Origin: Clostridium tunisiense TJ
GTDB lineage: Bacteria > Bacillota > Clostridia > Clostridiales > Clostridiaceae
Assembly (NCBI RefSeq): GCF_000300195.1
Contig: NZ_AMQH01000012.1
Span: 434,001-498,000, forward strand
DNA length: 64,000 bases
Direction: 5' to 3'
Position 1 is the first letter of the stretch. Every line of letters begins with the position of its first letter. The translations under genes were made by a program, and so were the position numbers. The notes beneath the pieces are model-generated. The model was not told the origin of the DNA and made no database searches. It saw nothing but the letters and a program-made list of their open reading frames with translations. Shown here piece by piece: positions 10,243 to 18,842 of this stretch.

Positions 10243-11946
10243 ATGAGAGAGTTAACTAAAAAAATTAAAACTGCTTTGAAAGAAGAAAAGTGTGACTTAG
10301 TTCTTAAAAATGCTACTTTTCTCAATGTATTTACCCAAAAGTTAGAAACAGGACATATAGGTATTTATAAAGACAGTATTATAGGAATAGGTGATTATGA
10401 GGGAGAAGTGGAAATCGATTGTTCTAATAATTACGTGGTGCCAGGTTTTATAGATGCACATGTTCATATAGAGTCCTCTATGGTAATACCTGAAAAATAT
10501 TCTACTATAGCTTTGAAAAATGGAGTAACAACAGTAATTGCAGATCCTCATGAAATTGCAAATGTTCAAGGAGTTAAAGGAATAGAGTTTATGCTTGAAA
10601 ACTCTAGGAATACCTTGTTAGATATATTTTATATGTTACCCTCTTGTGTGCCAGCCACACCCTTTGAGGATAATGGATATACTTTAGAGCATAAGGAGTT
10701 GAAATCATTTATTAATAACCCAAGAATTTTAGGTCTTGGTGAAGTAATGGATGTATCTGCTGTGTTAAGTAGAAATGAAGAAATGCTAGAAAAAATCCTT
10801 TTAGCTAAAGGGAAAAATATAGATGGGCATTGTCCTAATGTAAATGGAATATCATTAAATGGATACCTATGTGCTGGAATAACAACAGACCATGAATGCT
10901 CTACAGTAGAGGATGCTTTGGAAAAAGTTAAAAATGGAATGTATGTAATCATAAGAGAAGGGTCCGCAGCTAAGAATCTTACTACTATAATAAAAGCAGT
11001 TAACAACGAAAATTATAATAGATTTTTATTCTGTACAGATGATAGGCATTTAGAAGATTTAATGGAGGAAGGTTCTGTAAACAACTGCGTAAGATTGGCA
11101 ATAAGAGAAGGGGTTGACCCTATTAAGGCTTTTACCATGGCAAGTTTTAATGCAGCTCAATGCTATGGATTAAAGAACTTAGGAGCTATAGCTCCAGGTT
11201 ACAAGGCAGATTTGGTATTATTAGAAAATTTAAAAAGAGTAAATATAACCAAAGTCATTAAAAATGGGAAAGATATAGATTCAGTAAAATACAAGAAAAG
11301 CAGTTCCTTTAAGGTTAAAAACTCCATAGACATGGACTTTGTTTCTGAAGAAAATTTTAATGTTTCATTAGAGGGAAAAAAGATAAACGTGATAAAGTGT
11401 AAACCACAATCACTTGAAACTAAAAAAGTAGTAAGAGAAATAAAGAGCAACGATGGAGTAATTTCAGGATTAAAGGGTAAGGATATTTTAAAATTAGGAG
11501 TATTTGAAAGACATAAAAAAACAGGGAAATACTCTTTAGGATTTGTAGAAGGCTTAGGACTTAGAAACTGTTCTATAGCACAAAGTATTGCTCATGATTC
11601 TCATAATATTATTGTATTAGGTGACAATGATAAAGACATGTCTATTGCAGTGAACTCTTTAATAACAATGGGCGGAGGAATAGCTTTAGTTTCAGAAGAA
11701 AAGCTAATTGCCCATTTAAGCTTACCAATAGGGGGAATTATGACTTTTCAAGATCCTAAAATAGTCTCTGAGTCTGTGAAAAGGCTCAATAGAATAGCTA
11801 GAAGCTTTGGAATAAAACCCGAATTTGATCCATTTACAACTTTATCATTTTTAGCATTACCAGTAATACCTGAATTAAAGCTTACTGCTAGAGGCTTATT
11901 CGATTATAGTAAATTTCAATTTATTGATTTGGAAATTAATTCTTAG
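10243..11946 (+). CDS. ade: Adenine deaminase
   Basis: This 567-residue amidohydrolase converts adenine to hypoxanthine and ammonia in purine salvage. The metal-binding motif is in PGFIDAHVHIESSM (near residues 67-80), with DPHEIANVQG (near 102-111), GHCPNV and TDDRH further on. The C-terminal half has the adenine deaminase region ending in FDPFTTLSFLALPVIPELKLT. Length and domain order match the bacterial AdeC family. The ribosome site is TGAGGGG. A strong hairpin terminator follows. Confidence 0.95.
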   Translation: MRELTKKIKTALKEEKCDLVLKNATFLNVFTQKLETGHIGIYKDSIIGIGDYEGEVEIDCSNNYVVPGFIDAHVHIESSMVIPEKYSTIALKNGVTTVIADPHEIANVQGVKGIEFMLENSRNTLLDIFYMLPSCVPATPFEDNGYTLEHKELKSFINNPRILGLGEVMDVSAVLSRNEEMLEKILLAKGKNIDGHCPNVNGISLNGYLCAGITTDHECSTVEDALEKVKNGMYVIIREGSAAKNLTTIIKAVNNENYNRFLFCTDDRHLEDLMEEGSVNNCVRLAIREGVDPIKAFTMASFNAAQCYGLKNLGAIAPGYKADLVLLENLKRVNITKVIKNGKDIDSVKYKKSSSFKVKNSIDMDFVSEENFNVSLEGKKINVIKCKPQSLETKKVVREIKSNDGVISGLKGKDILKLGVFERHKKTGKYSLGFVEGLGLRNCSIAQSIAHDSHNIIVLGDNDKDMSIAVNSLITMGGGIALVSEEKLIAHLSLPIGGIMTFQDPKIVSESVKRLNRIARSFGIKPEFDPFTTLSFLALPVIPELKLTARGLFDYSKFQFIDLEINS

Positions 11947-11969
11947 AAAATTAAAGATTTTTGTAATAA

Positions 11970-12016
11970 AAAGAAATCAAGTTGTTATGATTTAATACAA
12001 CTTGATTTCTTTTTAT
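11970..12016 (+). terminator. Terminator of the ade operon
   Basis: Perfect 16-bp arms (11970-11985, 11997-12012) around an 11-nt loop, followed by Ts. Confidence 0.88.
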
Positions 12017-12082
12017 GTAAAACCAAATAATTACCCAAATAACTAATTATAGAAAAATAATTGGTAAAGTAAAGCAAAACTA

Positions 12083-12111
12083 TTGATTTCTGTTATTTAT
12101 TTGTTTAATAT
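12083..12111 (+). promoter_or_regulatory. Likely promoter of the type IV pilus operon
   Basis: TTGATT (12083-12088), a 17-nt spacer and TAATAT (12106-12111) give a moderate sigma-A promoter, with transcription starting near 12118, just before the riboswitch aptamer. Confidence 0.5.
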
Positions 12112-12140
12112 AGTATATATAGTAAATCATTGTAAATGAG

Positions 12141-12213
12141 TAGAAGGAAACTATGAAGCATGCTCTTATTTGGGCACTTTGTGCATGTGGAGTTTATAGT
12201 GCAACCGGCCTTT
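12141..12213 (+). promoter_or_regulatory. c-di-GMP-II riboswitch aptamer
   Basis: The conserved blocks of the class II cyclic di-GMP riboswitch are present in order: GAAGGAAACTATGAAG, TTTGGGCACTT and TAGTGCAACCGGCC. The P1 strands GAAGG (12143-12147) and CCTTT (12209-12213) can pair. The 3' P1 strand is also the 5' arm of the downstream terminator. Ligand-stabilised P1 should therefore block the terminator, making this an ON switch. In C. difficile the same class controls type IV pilus genes, which agrees with the genes that follow here. Confidence 0.92.
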
Positions 12214-12232
12214 ATATAAAGGGCCTTTTTTT
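12207..12232 (+). terminator. Riboswitch-controlled terminator
   Basis: GGCCTTT (12207-12213) pairs with AAAGGGCC (12218-12225) with one bulged G and a 4-nt loop, followed by seven Ts. It shares bases with aptamer helix P1, so the two folds exclude each other. Confidence 0.88.
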
Positions 12233-12322
12233 GTGCAAAAAATTAGAAATATCATAATAAAAGGTAGTCCTATAGAAGTAAAATATTCTAATATATTGCA
12301 ATTTTATAGGTGTATATAAATT

Positions 12323-13096
12323 ATGAAGGAAGTGATAAAAATATTGGCTTACTTATTAGTTATAGCTTACGGTCTAGTTATTGGAAGTTTTCTAAATGTA
12401 TGTGTGTATAGAATTCCACTAAATCAGTCTATAGTATATCCACCTTCTAATTGTACTAACTGCAATAGTAAATTAAAGTGGAATGATTTAATACCTATTT
12501 TTAGCTATATATTTTTAAAAGGAAAATGTAGGTATTGCGGAAGTAAAATTTCTATGAGATACCCCATACAAGAGTTATTAACAGCAATAATTTTTGTAGC
12601 TACATATATTCAATATGGCTTTTCTTTGTATTTTATAAAATTTGTCATATTATTTTGCTTTTTAATTGTAATTTCAAATATTGATATAAAATTTCAAGAT
12701 GTGTATAGTGTTACTACTATCCCAGGTATAGTTATAGGAACAATTTTCGCCGCTGCAGAAAAATATCTTTATTCATCTAGTTTAGGAAATTACTTGTTAG
12801 GTGCTATTCTAGCCGGTGGGATAATTTCTATCGTTGTTTATTCTACAGGAGCAATGGGAAAAGGTGACATAGAAATAGCCCTATTGTGTGGGATGTTTAT
12901 TGGGTGGAAGTATTCCTTAATAATGATAATATTATCATTTGTTTCCGGCGGCATAATTGGAGTTTTGCTCATTGCATTTAAAATAAAGGGAAGAAAAGAT
13001 TATATTGCTTTTGGACCATTTTTAGCATTAGGAACACTATTGGTAATCTTTTTTGGTAACAACATTTTGAATTGGTATTTACAAATGTTTTTTTAG
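12323..13096 (+). CDS. pilD: Prepilin peptidase (type 4 leader peptidase)
   Basis: This 257-residue integral membrane aspartic protease cleaves prepilin leader peptides and methylates the new N terminus. A first helix with GSFLNVCVYRIP is followed by two CxxC pairs (NCTNCNSKLKWNDLIP and CRYCGSKISMRYP), the zinc-type insert with its methylase-linked region. The catalytic aspartates lie in SNIDIKF and GKGDIEIAL. About seven more helices follow. ATG 12323 is used; a later GTG or TTG start cannot be excluded. It is the first gene behind the c-di-GMP riboswitch, and its substrates are the five prepilins encoded downstream. Confidence 0.95.
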   Translation: MKEVIKILAYLLVIAYGLVIGSFLNVCVYRIPLNQSIVYPPSNCTNCNSKLKWNDLIPIFSYIFLKGKCRYCGSKISMRYPIQELLTAIIFVATYIQYGFSLYFIKFVILFCFLIVISNIDIKFQDVYSVTTIPGIVIGTIFAAAEKYLYSSSLGNYLLGAILAGGIISIVVYSTGAMGKGDIEIALLCGMFIGWKYSLIMIILSFVSGGIIGVLLIAFKIKGRKDYIAFGPFLALGTLLVIFFGNNILNWYLQMFF

Positions 13097-13247
13097 TAAT
13101 TGAGAATTTTTAAGGGATATTTTGAAATGATTTTATTTTTTATTGTTTAATTTAAAAAATCTTAACGAAATGAAAGTATAATGGAAGTTTCTATCTGAAA
13201 TAAAAACATTATACATAAATAATTGTACTATGCAAGGAGTGCTTAAA

Positions 13248-14945
13248 ATGGCTATAGGAGGAAAATCTGTTAAACGTCTTGGGGATTTGCTAGTGCAAGC
13301 TGGAAAAATTAATAACTTTCAATTACAAGAAGCTTTAAAGAAGCAAAAGTTTCTAGGTAAAAAAATAGGTGAAGTTTTAATTACCGAAGGCTTAGTAACT
13401 GTAGAGGATATACTTGAGGTATTAGAAAAGCAAATAGGTATAAAAAGAGTAAATTTAGAATTAATGAATATTGATAAAAAAGCTATTAAGTCAGTTCCAC
13501 AGAACCTTTGCATGAAAAATGATTTAATGCCTTTTGGATTTAATGAAAATAAGATAAAGGTGGCAATGTGGGATCCTTTAAATATATTTGCTATGGATGA
13601 TATCTATATAGCTTCTGGTTTTGAAGTTGAGTCATACTTAGCAACTAAGGATGAAATAAGGCGAGCAATTGAAAGGCAATATTCTGATGAGCAGGTAGTT
13701 AAAGCTGCAGAGGAACTATCCAAGGAAAAACAAGGAGACTTAAAAAACCAACTTAATAATGAGGAGACTTTTGATGATATAAAAAATGCTCCTGTGGTTA
13801 AAATGATAGATTATTTAATTAAAAATGCTATAGAGCAAAGAGCAAGTGATATACATATCGAGCCTTATGAGAAATTTGTAAGGATAAGATATAGAATAGA
13901 TGGACAACTTCATCAGATTTCCAATCTTTCAGTGGATAGTTTAGCACCGCTTGTAACTAGAATTAAAATAATGGCTAATTTGAATATTGCGGAGAAGAGA
14001 GTGCCACAGGATGGTAGGATTATTACAAGGTTAACAGATAAAGAGGTGGACCTTAGGGTATCCATTCTTCCAATGATTAATGGGGAAAAGGTAGTTATAA
14101 GGGTACTAAATAGAGATGGCTATGAAATAGGAAAAAATAGCTTGGGCATGAGTGAAGAGGAACTTAAAGTCTTAGATAATATGATAACCAATCCCCATGG
14201 AATTATCTTAGTCACAGGGCCAACTGGTAGTGGAAAGTCTACAACCTTATATACGATTTTAAATGAGCTAAATGACGAGGACAAAAACATAATTACTATA
14301 GAAGATCCTGTAGAGTATATTATGGAAGGTATAAACCAAGTTAATGTCAATACAAAGTCAGGACTCACCTTTGCTAGTGGATTAAGATCTATATTAAGAC
14401 AAGACCCTGATGCTGTGATGATTGGTGAGATAAGAGATAACGAAACAGCACAAATAGCTGTAAGAGCTGCTATAACAGGACATTTAGTATTAAGTACACT
14501 TCATACTAATGATGCGCCTTCTTCTGTGGTTAGACTTGTTGATATGGGAATTGAACCCTATCTCGTGGCAACCTCTATCAGTGGGGTTATAGCACAAAGA
14601 TTAGTTAAAAAAATATGTAGTAAATGCAAAAAGGAATATAAAGCTTCTGTTCATGAAAAAAGAATATTAGCAATAGACCCTGATGAGGAAGTTATATTGC
14701 ACAAAGGAGAAGGGTGCGCTTACTGCAACAATACTGGGTATGTTGGAAGAACAGGGGTTTATGAGATGATGGAAATTACAAGGGAGCATAAAGAAGCTAT
14801 ATTAAGTGATAAAAGCTCTGATGAACTTAGAGATATATCTGTTGAAAATGGAATGAAAACTCTAGGAATAGCTTGCAAAAGATTAGTACTTCAAGGGATT
14901 ACCACTGTGGATGAGTTAGCTAAAATTGCTTTTCTTAATGAATAA
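13248..14945 (+). CDS. pilB: Type IV pilus assembly ATPase PilB
   Basis: This 565-residue cytoplasmic hexameric ATPase powers pilus extension. It has the N-terminal GspE/MshEN domain (about 1-150) and then the AAA-type core. Walker A is GPTGSGKST (about residue 324), with an Asp box, Walker B region (PDAVMIGEIRD) and His box (STLHTNDAPSS). A tetracysteine zinc motif, CSKCKK and CAYCNNTGY, lies near 458-492. The start is ATG 13248, which has AAGGAG 8 nt upstream; an in-frame ATG at 13230 lies before that site. No PilT-like retraction ATPase is present in this window. Confidence 0.96.
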   Translation: MAIGGKSVKRLGDLLVQAGKINNFQLQEALKKQKFLGKKIGEVLITEGLVTVEDILEVLEKQIGIKRVNLELMNIDKKAIKSVPQNLCMKNDLMPFGFNENKIKVAMWDPLNIFAMDDIYIASGFEVESYLATKDEIRRAIERQYSDEQVVKAAEELSKEKQGDLKNQLNNEETFDDIKNAPVVKMIDYLIKNAIEQRASDIHIEPYEKFVRIRYRIDGQLHQISNLSVDSLAPLVTRIKIMANLNIAEKRVPQDGRIITRLTDKEVDLRVSILPMINGEKVVIRVLNRDGYEIGKNSLGMSEEELKVLDNMITNPHGIILVTGPTGSGKSTTLYTILNELNDEDKNIITIEDPVEYIMEGINQVNVNTKSGLTFASGLRSILRQDPDAVMIGEIRDNETAQIAVRAAITGHLVLSTLHTNDAPSSVVRLVDMGIEPYLVATSISGVIAQRLVKKICSKCKKEYKASVHEKRILAIDPDEEVILHKGEGCAYCNNTGYVGRTGVYEMMEITREHKEAILSDKSSDELRDISVENGMKTLGIACKRLVLQGITTVDELAKIAFLNE

Positions 14946-15099
14946 TTTATTTCAACATATTCATCTAGGCCCAAGGTCCATAAAGATAAAAATATATCAA
15001 TATAAGAATATAAGAGTATAAGAATATGCAATTTCAATATCAGTGATATTAAAAGGAATAGAATAGTGATTATTTAGATTTAATAGGGGTGAGGAGTTA

Positions 15100-16302
15100 G
15101 TGCCAAACTATAAATATAGAGCTATGAACGAAAAGGGAGAAAAGATAGAAGGAGTCTTTACGGCTGAATCTAGGGAAGAAGTTAAGGAAATGATTCAAGC
15201 AAATAACTATTTTCCTCTCATGATTGAGGAACCACAACAGGGAGTGAAACTTGACCTCTCAGGCTTAGCAAAAGTAAAAACCAAGGATATTTCTGTATTT
15301 TGCAGGCAATTTCATACTATGTTAGATGCTGGAAGTCCAATTAATAGTGCACTTCATATACTATCAACTCAGCATCCTAATAAGAAATTGAGAGAGGCCT
15401 TATCTATTGTTGAGGATGAAGTAAGAAAAGGCTCCACTCTTGCAGAAGCAATGACAAAGCCAAAGGATGTGTTTCCTAGTCTTTTAATTAGTATGATTGA
15501 AACAGGTGAGGTTAGCGGTACCTTAGATTCCGTAATGCTCAGAATGTCAAAGCATTATGAAAAAGAAAATAGAATAAACAACAAAATTAAAGGAGCAATG
15601 ATATATCCTTTAGTTTTAGCAACAGTGGCTATTGGAGTTATTGTATTTATATTAGCCTTTGTTATGCCAATGTTTGTGGACATGTTCACCCAAGGAGGAG
15701 TTGAGCTTCCTACTTCCACTAAAATATTACTTGGTATAAGCTCAGGTATACAAAGTTATGGATGGTTAATGCTTCTTGCAACCATTTCTGTGGTTATAGT
15801 TTTAAGGCGGTATTTTAAAAGTGAAAAAGGACAGGAACTTTCAAGTAAGCTAAAATTAACTATTCCAGTAATAAAAAAGCTTAATCAAAAGATTATCGTA
15901 TCTAGATTTACAAGGACACTATCTACAGTTTTAGCATCAGGTATACCACTGGTTCAAGGACTTCAGGTAGTAAATGGGGTTATTGGAAACAAAGTTGCAG
16001 AAAAAGCCTTGGATGAAATAAAGGATAAGGTAATTAAAGGGGAAGGCCTTGCAGAACCCATAAAAGAGTGTGGAATATTCCCAATGATGCTATCTTCCAT
16101 GATAAAAATTGGAGAAGAATCAGGATCATTGGATGATATTTTAAATAAAACTGCAGACTTCTACGATGAAGAGCTGGAAAATGAAATTCAAACAGCCACA
16201 TCACTACTAGAGCCTCTAATGATAGCAGTAATGGGAATAATATTAGGCTTTATCATAGTATCAATTATTACTCCAATCTTTGGAATGTATAATACTATCT
16301 AG
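15100..16302 (+). CDS. pilC: Type IV pilus inner-membrane platform protein PilC
   Basis: This 400-residue polytopic platform protein couples PilB to pilin insertion. It carries two tandem T2SS-F domains. The first begins near SVFCRQFHTMLDAGSPI (about residue 66) and the second near VSRFTRTLSTVLASGIPL (about 268). Membrane helices follow each (near 170-195 and 370-395), plus one near 220. The start is GTG 15100 with GAGGAG close upstream. The 154 nt between pilB and pilC hold short AATATAAG-type direct repeats and no terminator. Confidence 0.95.
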   Translation: MPNYKYRAMNEKGEKIEGVFTAESREEVKEMIQANNYFPLMIEEPQQGVKLDLSGLAKVKTKDISVFCRQFHTMLDAGSPINSALHILSTQHPNKKLREALSIVEDEVRKGSTLAEAMTKPKDVFPSLLISMIETGEVSGTLDSVMLRMSKHYEKENRINNKIKGAMIYPLVLATVAIGVIVFILAFVMPMFVDMFTQGGVELPTSTKILLGISSGIQSYGWLMLLATISVVIVLRRYFKSEKGQELSSKLKLTIPVIKKLNQKIIVSRFTRTLSTVLASGIPLVQGLQVVNGVIGNKVAEKALDEIKDKVIKGEGLAEPIKECGIFPMMLSSMIKIGEESGSLDDILNKTADFYDEELENEIQTATSLLEPLMIAVMGIILGFIIVSIITPIFGMYNTI

Positions 16303-16402
16303 TAGATAATGGACAAGCATACCTTTTAAAATGAAAAATAAAAATTGGTATTTGGGCCAAAAGGTCTTAATATATATTTAAATTAAAATGGGAGGTTTTC
16401 AA

Positions 16403-16837
16403 ATGAAAGAAATATCAAACAAAAAAAGAAAAAAGAAAGGCTTTACACTAATTGAACTTATTATTGTAATAGCAATTATAGCAATCATAGGTGCTATAGC
16501 ATTACCTAACTTCACAAAGATAAGAACAGAGTCTAAGGTTAAGGCTGAGAAGCAAAGTGTCCAAAATATTGAAAGAATTACAGAGACACTACTTATAGAC
16601 CAAAAGCTATTACCAGGTGATGTAGTAAATATAGCATTTACTGGTACGAATGGTGCTGCTGTAGCAACGAAAACCGCAGCTACAACATCAGGTTCTGCAA
16701 CTGATACCGAGTTAACAGAATACTTTAAGGGTGTAAATAAGCCACAAGAGGATGGTAAAACTGGTTACAAAATTAGCATTGATTCAACCAGTAAGGATGT
16801 TCAAGTTACTACAACTCCTGCTACTACAACTCCTTAA
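16403..16837 (+). CDS. pilA: Type IV major pilin (prepilin)
   Basis: This 144-residue prepilin has a 13-residue basic leader ending KKRKKKG. Cleavage before Phe14 leaves FTLIELIIVIAIIAIIGAIA as the assembly helix, with Glu at +5. The globular part is small and has no cysteines. It ends in a Thr/Ala-rich region, including TATKTAATTSGSATD and TTTPATTTP, which may be a glycosylation target. The start is ATG 16403 with GGAGG 7 nt upstream; the ATG at 16388 precedes that site. The hairpin after the gene may make it the most abundant product of the operon, as expected of a major pilin. Confidence 0.93.
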   Translation: MKEISNKKRKKKGFTLIELIIVIAIIAIIGAIALPNFTKIRTESKVKAEKQSVQNIERITETLLIDQKLLPGDVVNIAFTGTNGAAVATKTAATTSGSATDTELTEYFKGVNKPQEDGKTGYKISIDSTSKDVQVTTTPATTTP

Positions 16838-16841
16838 TGTA

Positions 16842-16877
16842 ATAAAGTGTAAAGCTATTCCTAGCTTTACACTTTAT
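16842..16877 (+). terminator. Hairpin after the major pilin (partial terminator or 3' stabiliser)
   Basis: Perfect 16-bp arms, 16842-16857 and 16862-16877, with a 4-nt loop. There is no T run behind it, so read-through into pilM is likely; it could instead protect the pilin mRNA 3' end. Confidence 0.65.
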
Positions 16878-16894
16878 CCATAGTAAATTAAACA

Positions 16895-16987
16895 ATAAAG
16901 TGTAGAGTTCACTTATCAAATATAATTTAAGCTTATAAGCTTAGTTATTAATTCCCTTGATATTGATTTTTGAACTGTGCACTTTAT
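16895..16987 (+). repeat. Long nested inverted repeat between pilA and pilM
   Basis: Outer arms at 16895-16911 (starting ATAAAGTGTAGAG) and 16971-16987 (ending GTGCACTTTAT) pair imperfectly over about 16 bp. Inside is the palindrome TAAGCTTATAAGCTTA (about 16928-16943). The outer 5' arm repeats the ATAAAGTGTA motif that opens the hairpin at 16842. Confidence 0.55.
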
Positions 16988-17080
16988 AATATACAAAAGA
17001 AAAAATAACAAATTTAAATACATTAAAAATTAAAAATAGTATGAGAAAAGATGGTTACATTTAATAAAGGGGTGTTATAT

Positions 17081-18253
17081 TTGGCTATTACTATTCCAAA
17101 GCTTAGCAATTTAAAAGAGCTACTTAATATGGATATTAAAACCTTAGGAAAAAATAAAACAAGCAATAAAAAAACCACTGGTTATTTCTCTATGAAAAAT
17201 TCACCAAAGAAACTTGTGTCTTTTGATATAGGTAGCCACAGCATTAAAGTTGTGGCAGGGGAAAGAGTAAAAGATAAGCTAATTGTAAACAAGGCTTTTT
17301 CTGTTCCAATTTCAGAGGGAGTTATGGCAGATGGAAAGATTTTGAATCCTTTAGAAATCACTAGATTATTAAAAGAAAACCTTGCTTTAAACAATATTAA
17401 AATCAGTGATGCTGTATGCACTACCAATAGCACTTCTATTATAAATAGGGATATAGTTGTACCAAAGGGTGAGGAAAGTGAAATGGATGCAATCATAAAC
17501 TTTTCTATACAACAATACCTTCATATCAATATGAGTGACTATACAATTCAATATGATATTTTAGGACAGGTTGAAAGTGAAGGTGTGGAAAAATATAAAG
17601 CACTAGTAATTACTTATCCTAATATCATGTCTAAGGAATATTTTAATCTTATTAAGGAATGTAATTTAGAACCCTATGCTTTAGATGTTGCGTTTAACTC
17701 TATAAAGAAGCTATATAATAATACCCAGTATTTAAATGACAACTTTTTAGATAAAGAGGGAACCATAGCTTTTGTGGACATGGGCTGTAACACCATTAAT
17801 GTACACATTTATAAAAGTGGAAACCTTGAATTCACTAGAGTTATTAAAACAGGTGGTAGTGACCTGGATGGAAGCATTTCTAGAAAATATGGCATCAACT
17901 TCAAAGAAGCTGAAGAAAGAAAATTTAAATACAGTTATTTAGAAGGCTATGGTGAATCAGAAGAGGTTCATGAGTTTAATGAATTTTTAAAGGAAGAACT
18001 TCAACAATGGGTAGTAGAAATCCAAAGAATAGTTCAATTTTATAAAAATAAAAGTGTTGGTAATAAAATTGATAACATGTACATTTTTGGTGGATCTTCT
18101 AAAATTAAGGGTATAGATGGATTTTTAAGAAACCAACTATCTATACCTGTGGAAACTATAAATACTATTGAAAATATAGTGGCACAAGATGGCAAGGTAT
18201 TTGAGGATATAAATATATACTTAAATGCTTTAGGCGCCCTAATAAGACTTTAG
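17081..18253 (+). CDS. pilM: Type IV pilus assembly protein PilM (actin-like)
   Basis: This is an actin-fold cytoplasmic ATPase that forms the inner-membrane alignment complex with PilN and PilO. The phosphate-1 motif region is VSFDIGSHSIKVVAGE and the phosphate-2 region is IAFVDMGCNTINVHIYKSG; a later adenosine-type segment is MYIFGGSSKIKGIDGFL. The N-terminal 45 residues before the core are extra relative to most PilM and are basic. The start chosen is TTG 17081 (390 residues) because AAGGGG lies 7 nt upstream. An ATG at 17051 would give 400 residues but has a weaker site. Confidence 0.9.
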   Translation: MAITIPKLSNLKELLNMDIKTLGKNKTSNKKTTGYFSMKNSPKKLVSFDIGSHSIKVVAGERVKDKLIVNKAFSVPISEGVMADGKILNPLEITRLLKENLALNNIKISDAVCTTNSTSIINRDIVVPKGEESEMDAIINFSIQQYLHINMSDYTIQYDILGQVESEGVEKYKALVITYPNIMSKEYFNLIKECNLEPYALDVAFNSIKKLYNNTQYLNDNFLDKEGTIAFVDMGCNTINVHIYKSGNLEFTRVIKTGGSDLDGSISRKYGINFKEAEERKFKYSYLEGYGESEEVHEFNEFLKEELQQWVVEIQRIVQFYKNKSVGNKIDNMYIFGGSSKIKGIDGFLRNQLSIPVETINTIENIVAQDGKVFEDINIYLNALGALIRL

Positions 18254-18266
18254 GTGGTGAAATTAG

Positions 18267-18842
18267 ATGAGAGATTTTAACTTCTTTTTACCCTATTTAC
18301 ATGACAAAAAAGAAAGAAAAAACAAGAAAGCATATATTGCTGCCACCTTAATTGTAGTAGCTATAATTGTATTAGGAACGTTTATTTATAATTCCTTTTA
18401 TATATTTACTTTGAAAGGTGACATAAAAGATTTAAAAAATACTTATGAAGCTGCAGATAATCAACAGCAGTTAGCAAAAGCAGAAGGACTTATCAAAACT
18501 TATAATATTCTTAATGATTATAACAAAGAGTTGGAAGATATATTTGCTGGGGTGTTAGATAGAAAGGTTGTTAGCAGCCAAGTTCTATTTGATATATCAA
18601 ACTCCATACCCAAGGAGGTTTCCTTTAAAAATATGTCACTTGATGGTAGTGTTCTTAGTATTCAGGGAATATCCAGTAGTAGAGTTGCAGTAGCAGAACT
18701 AGGACATAACCTAAAAGTTCTTTCTTACTTCGGAGAAGTTCACATTGGAAACATAAATTTAGTCAGTAATGAGGGCGCTGAACAGTATAGTTTTTCAATA
18801 AAATGTACATTAAAGGGTGTGAATAATGATGAAGCTAAGTAA
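18267..18842 (+). CDS. pilN: Type IV pilus assembly protein PilN
   Basis: This 191-residue bitopic protein has a short basic cytoplasmic N terminus (DKKERKNKKAY) that would contact PilM. One membrane helix spans about residues 25-47, followed by a coiled-coil stretch (about 50-95) and a small ferredoxin-like domain. It follows pilM by 13 nt and overlaps pilO by 17 nt, so translation is coupled. Assignment rests on topology and gene order more than on motifs. Confidence 0.86.
   Translation: MRDFNFFLPYLHDKKERKNKKAYIAATLIVVAIIVLGTFIYNSFYIFTLKGDIKDLKNTYEAADNQQQLAKAEGLIKTYNILNDYNKELEDIFAGVLDRKVVSSQVLFDISNSIPKEVSFKNMSLDGSVLSIQGISSSRVAVAELGHNLKVLSYFGEVHIGNINLVSNEGAEQYSFSIKCTLKGVNNDEAK

Noticed and set aside
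14985..15040. Short AATATAAG/AGTATAAG direct repeats between pilB and pilC
   Set aside because: Only a few imperfect A+T-rich units; most simply explained by composition.
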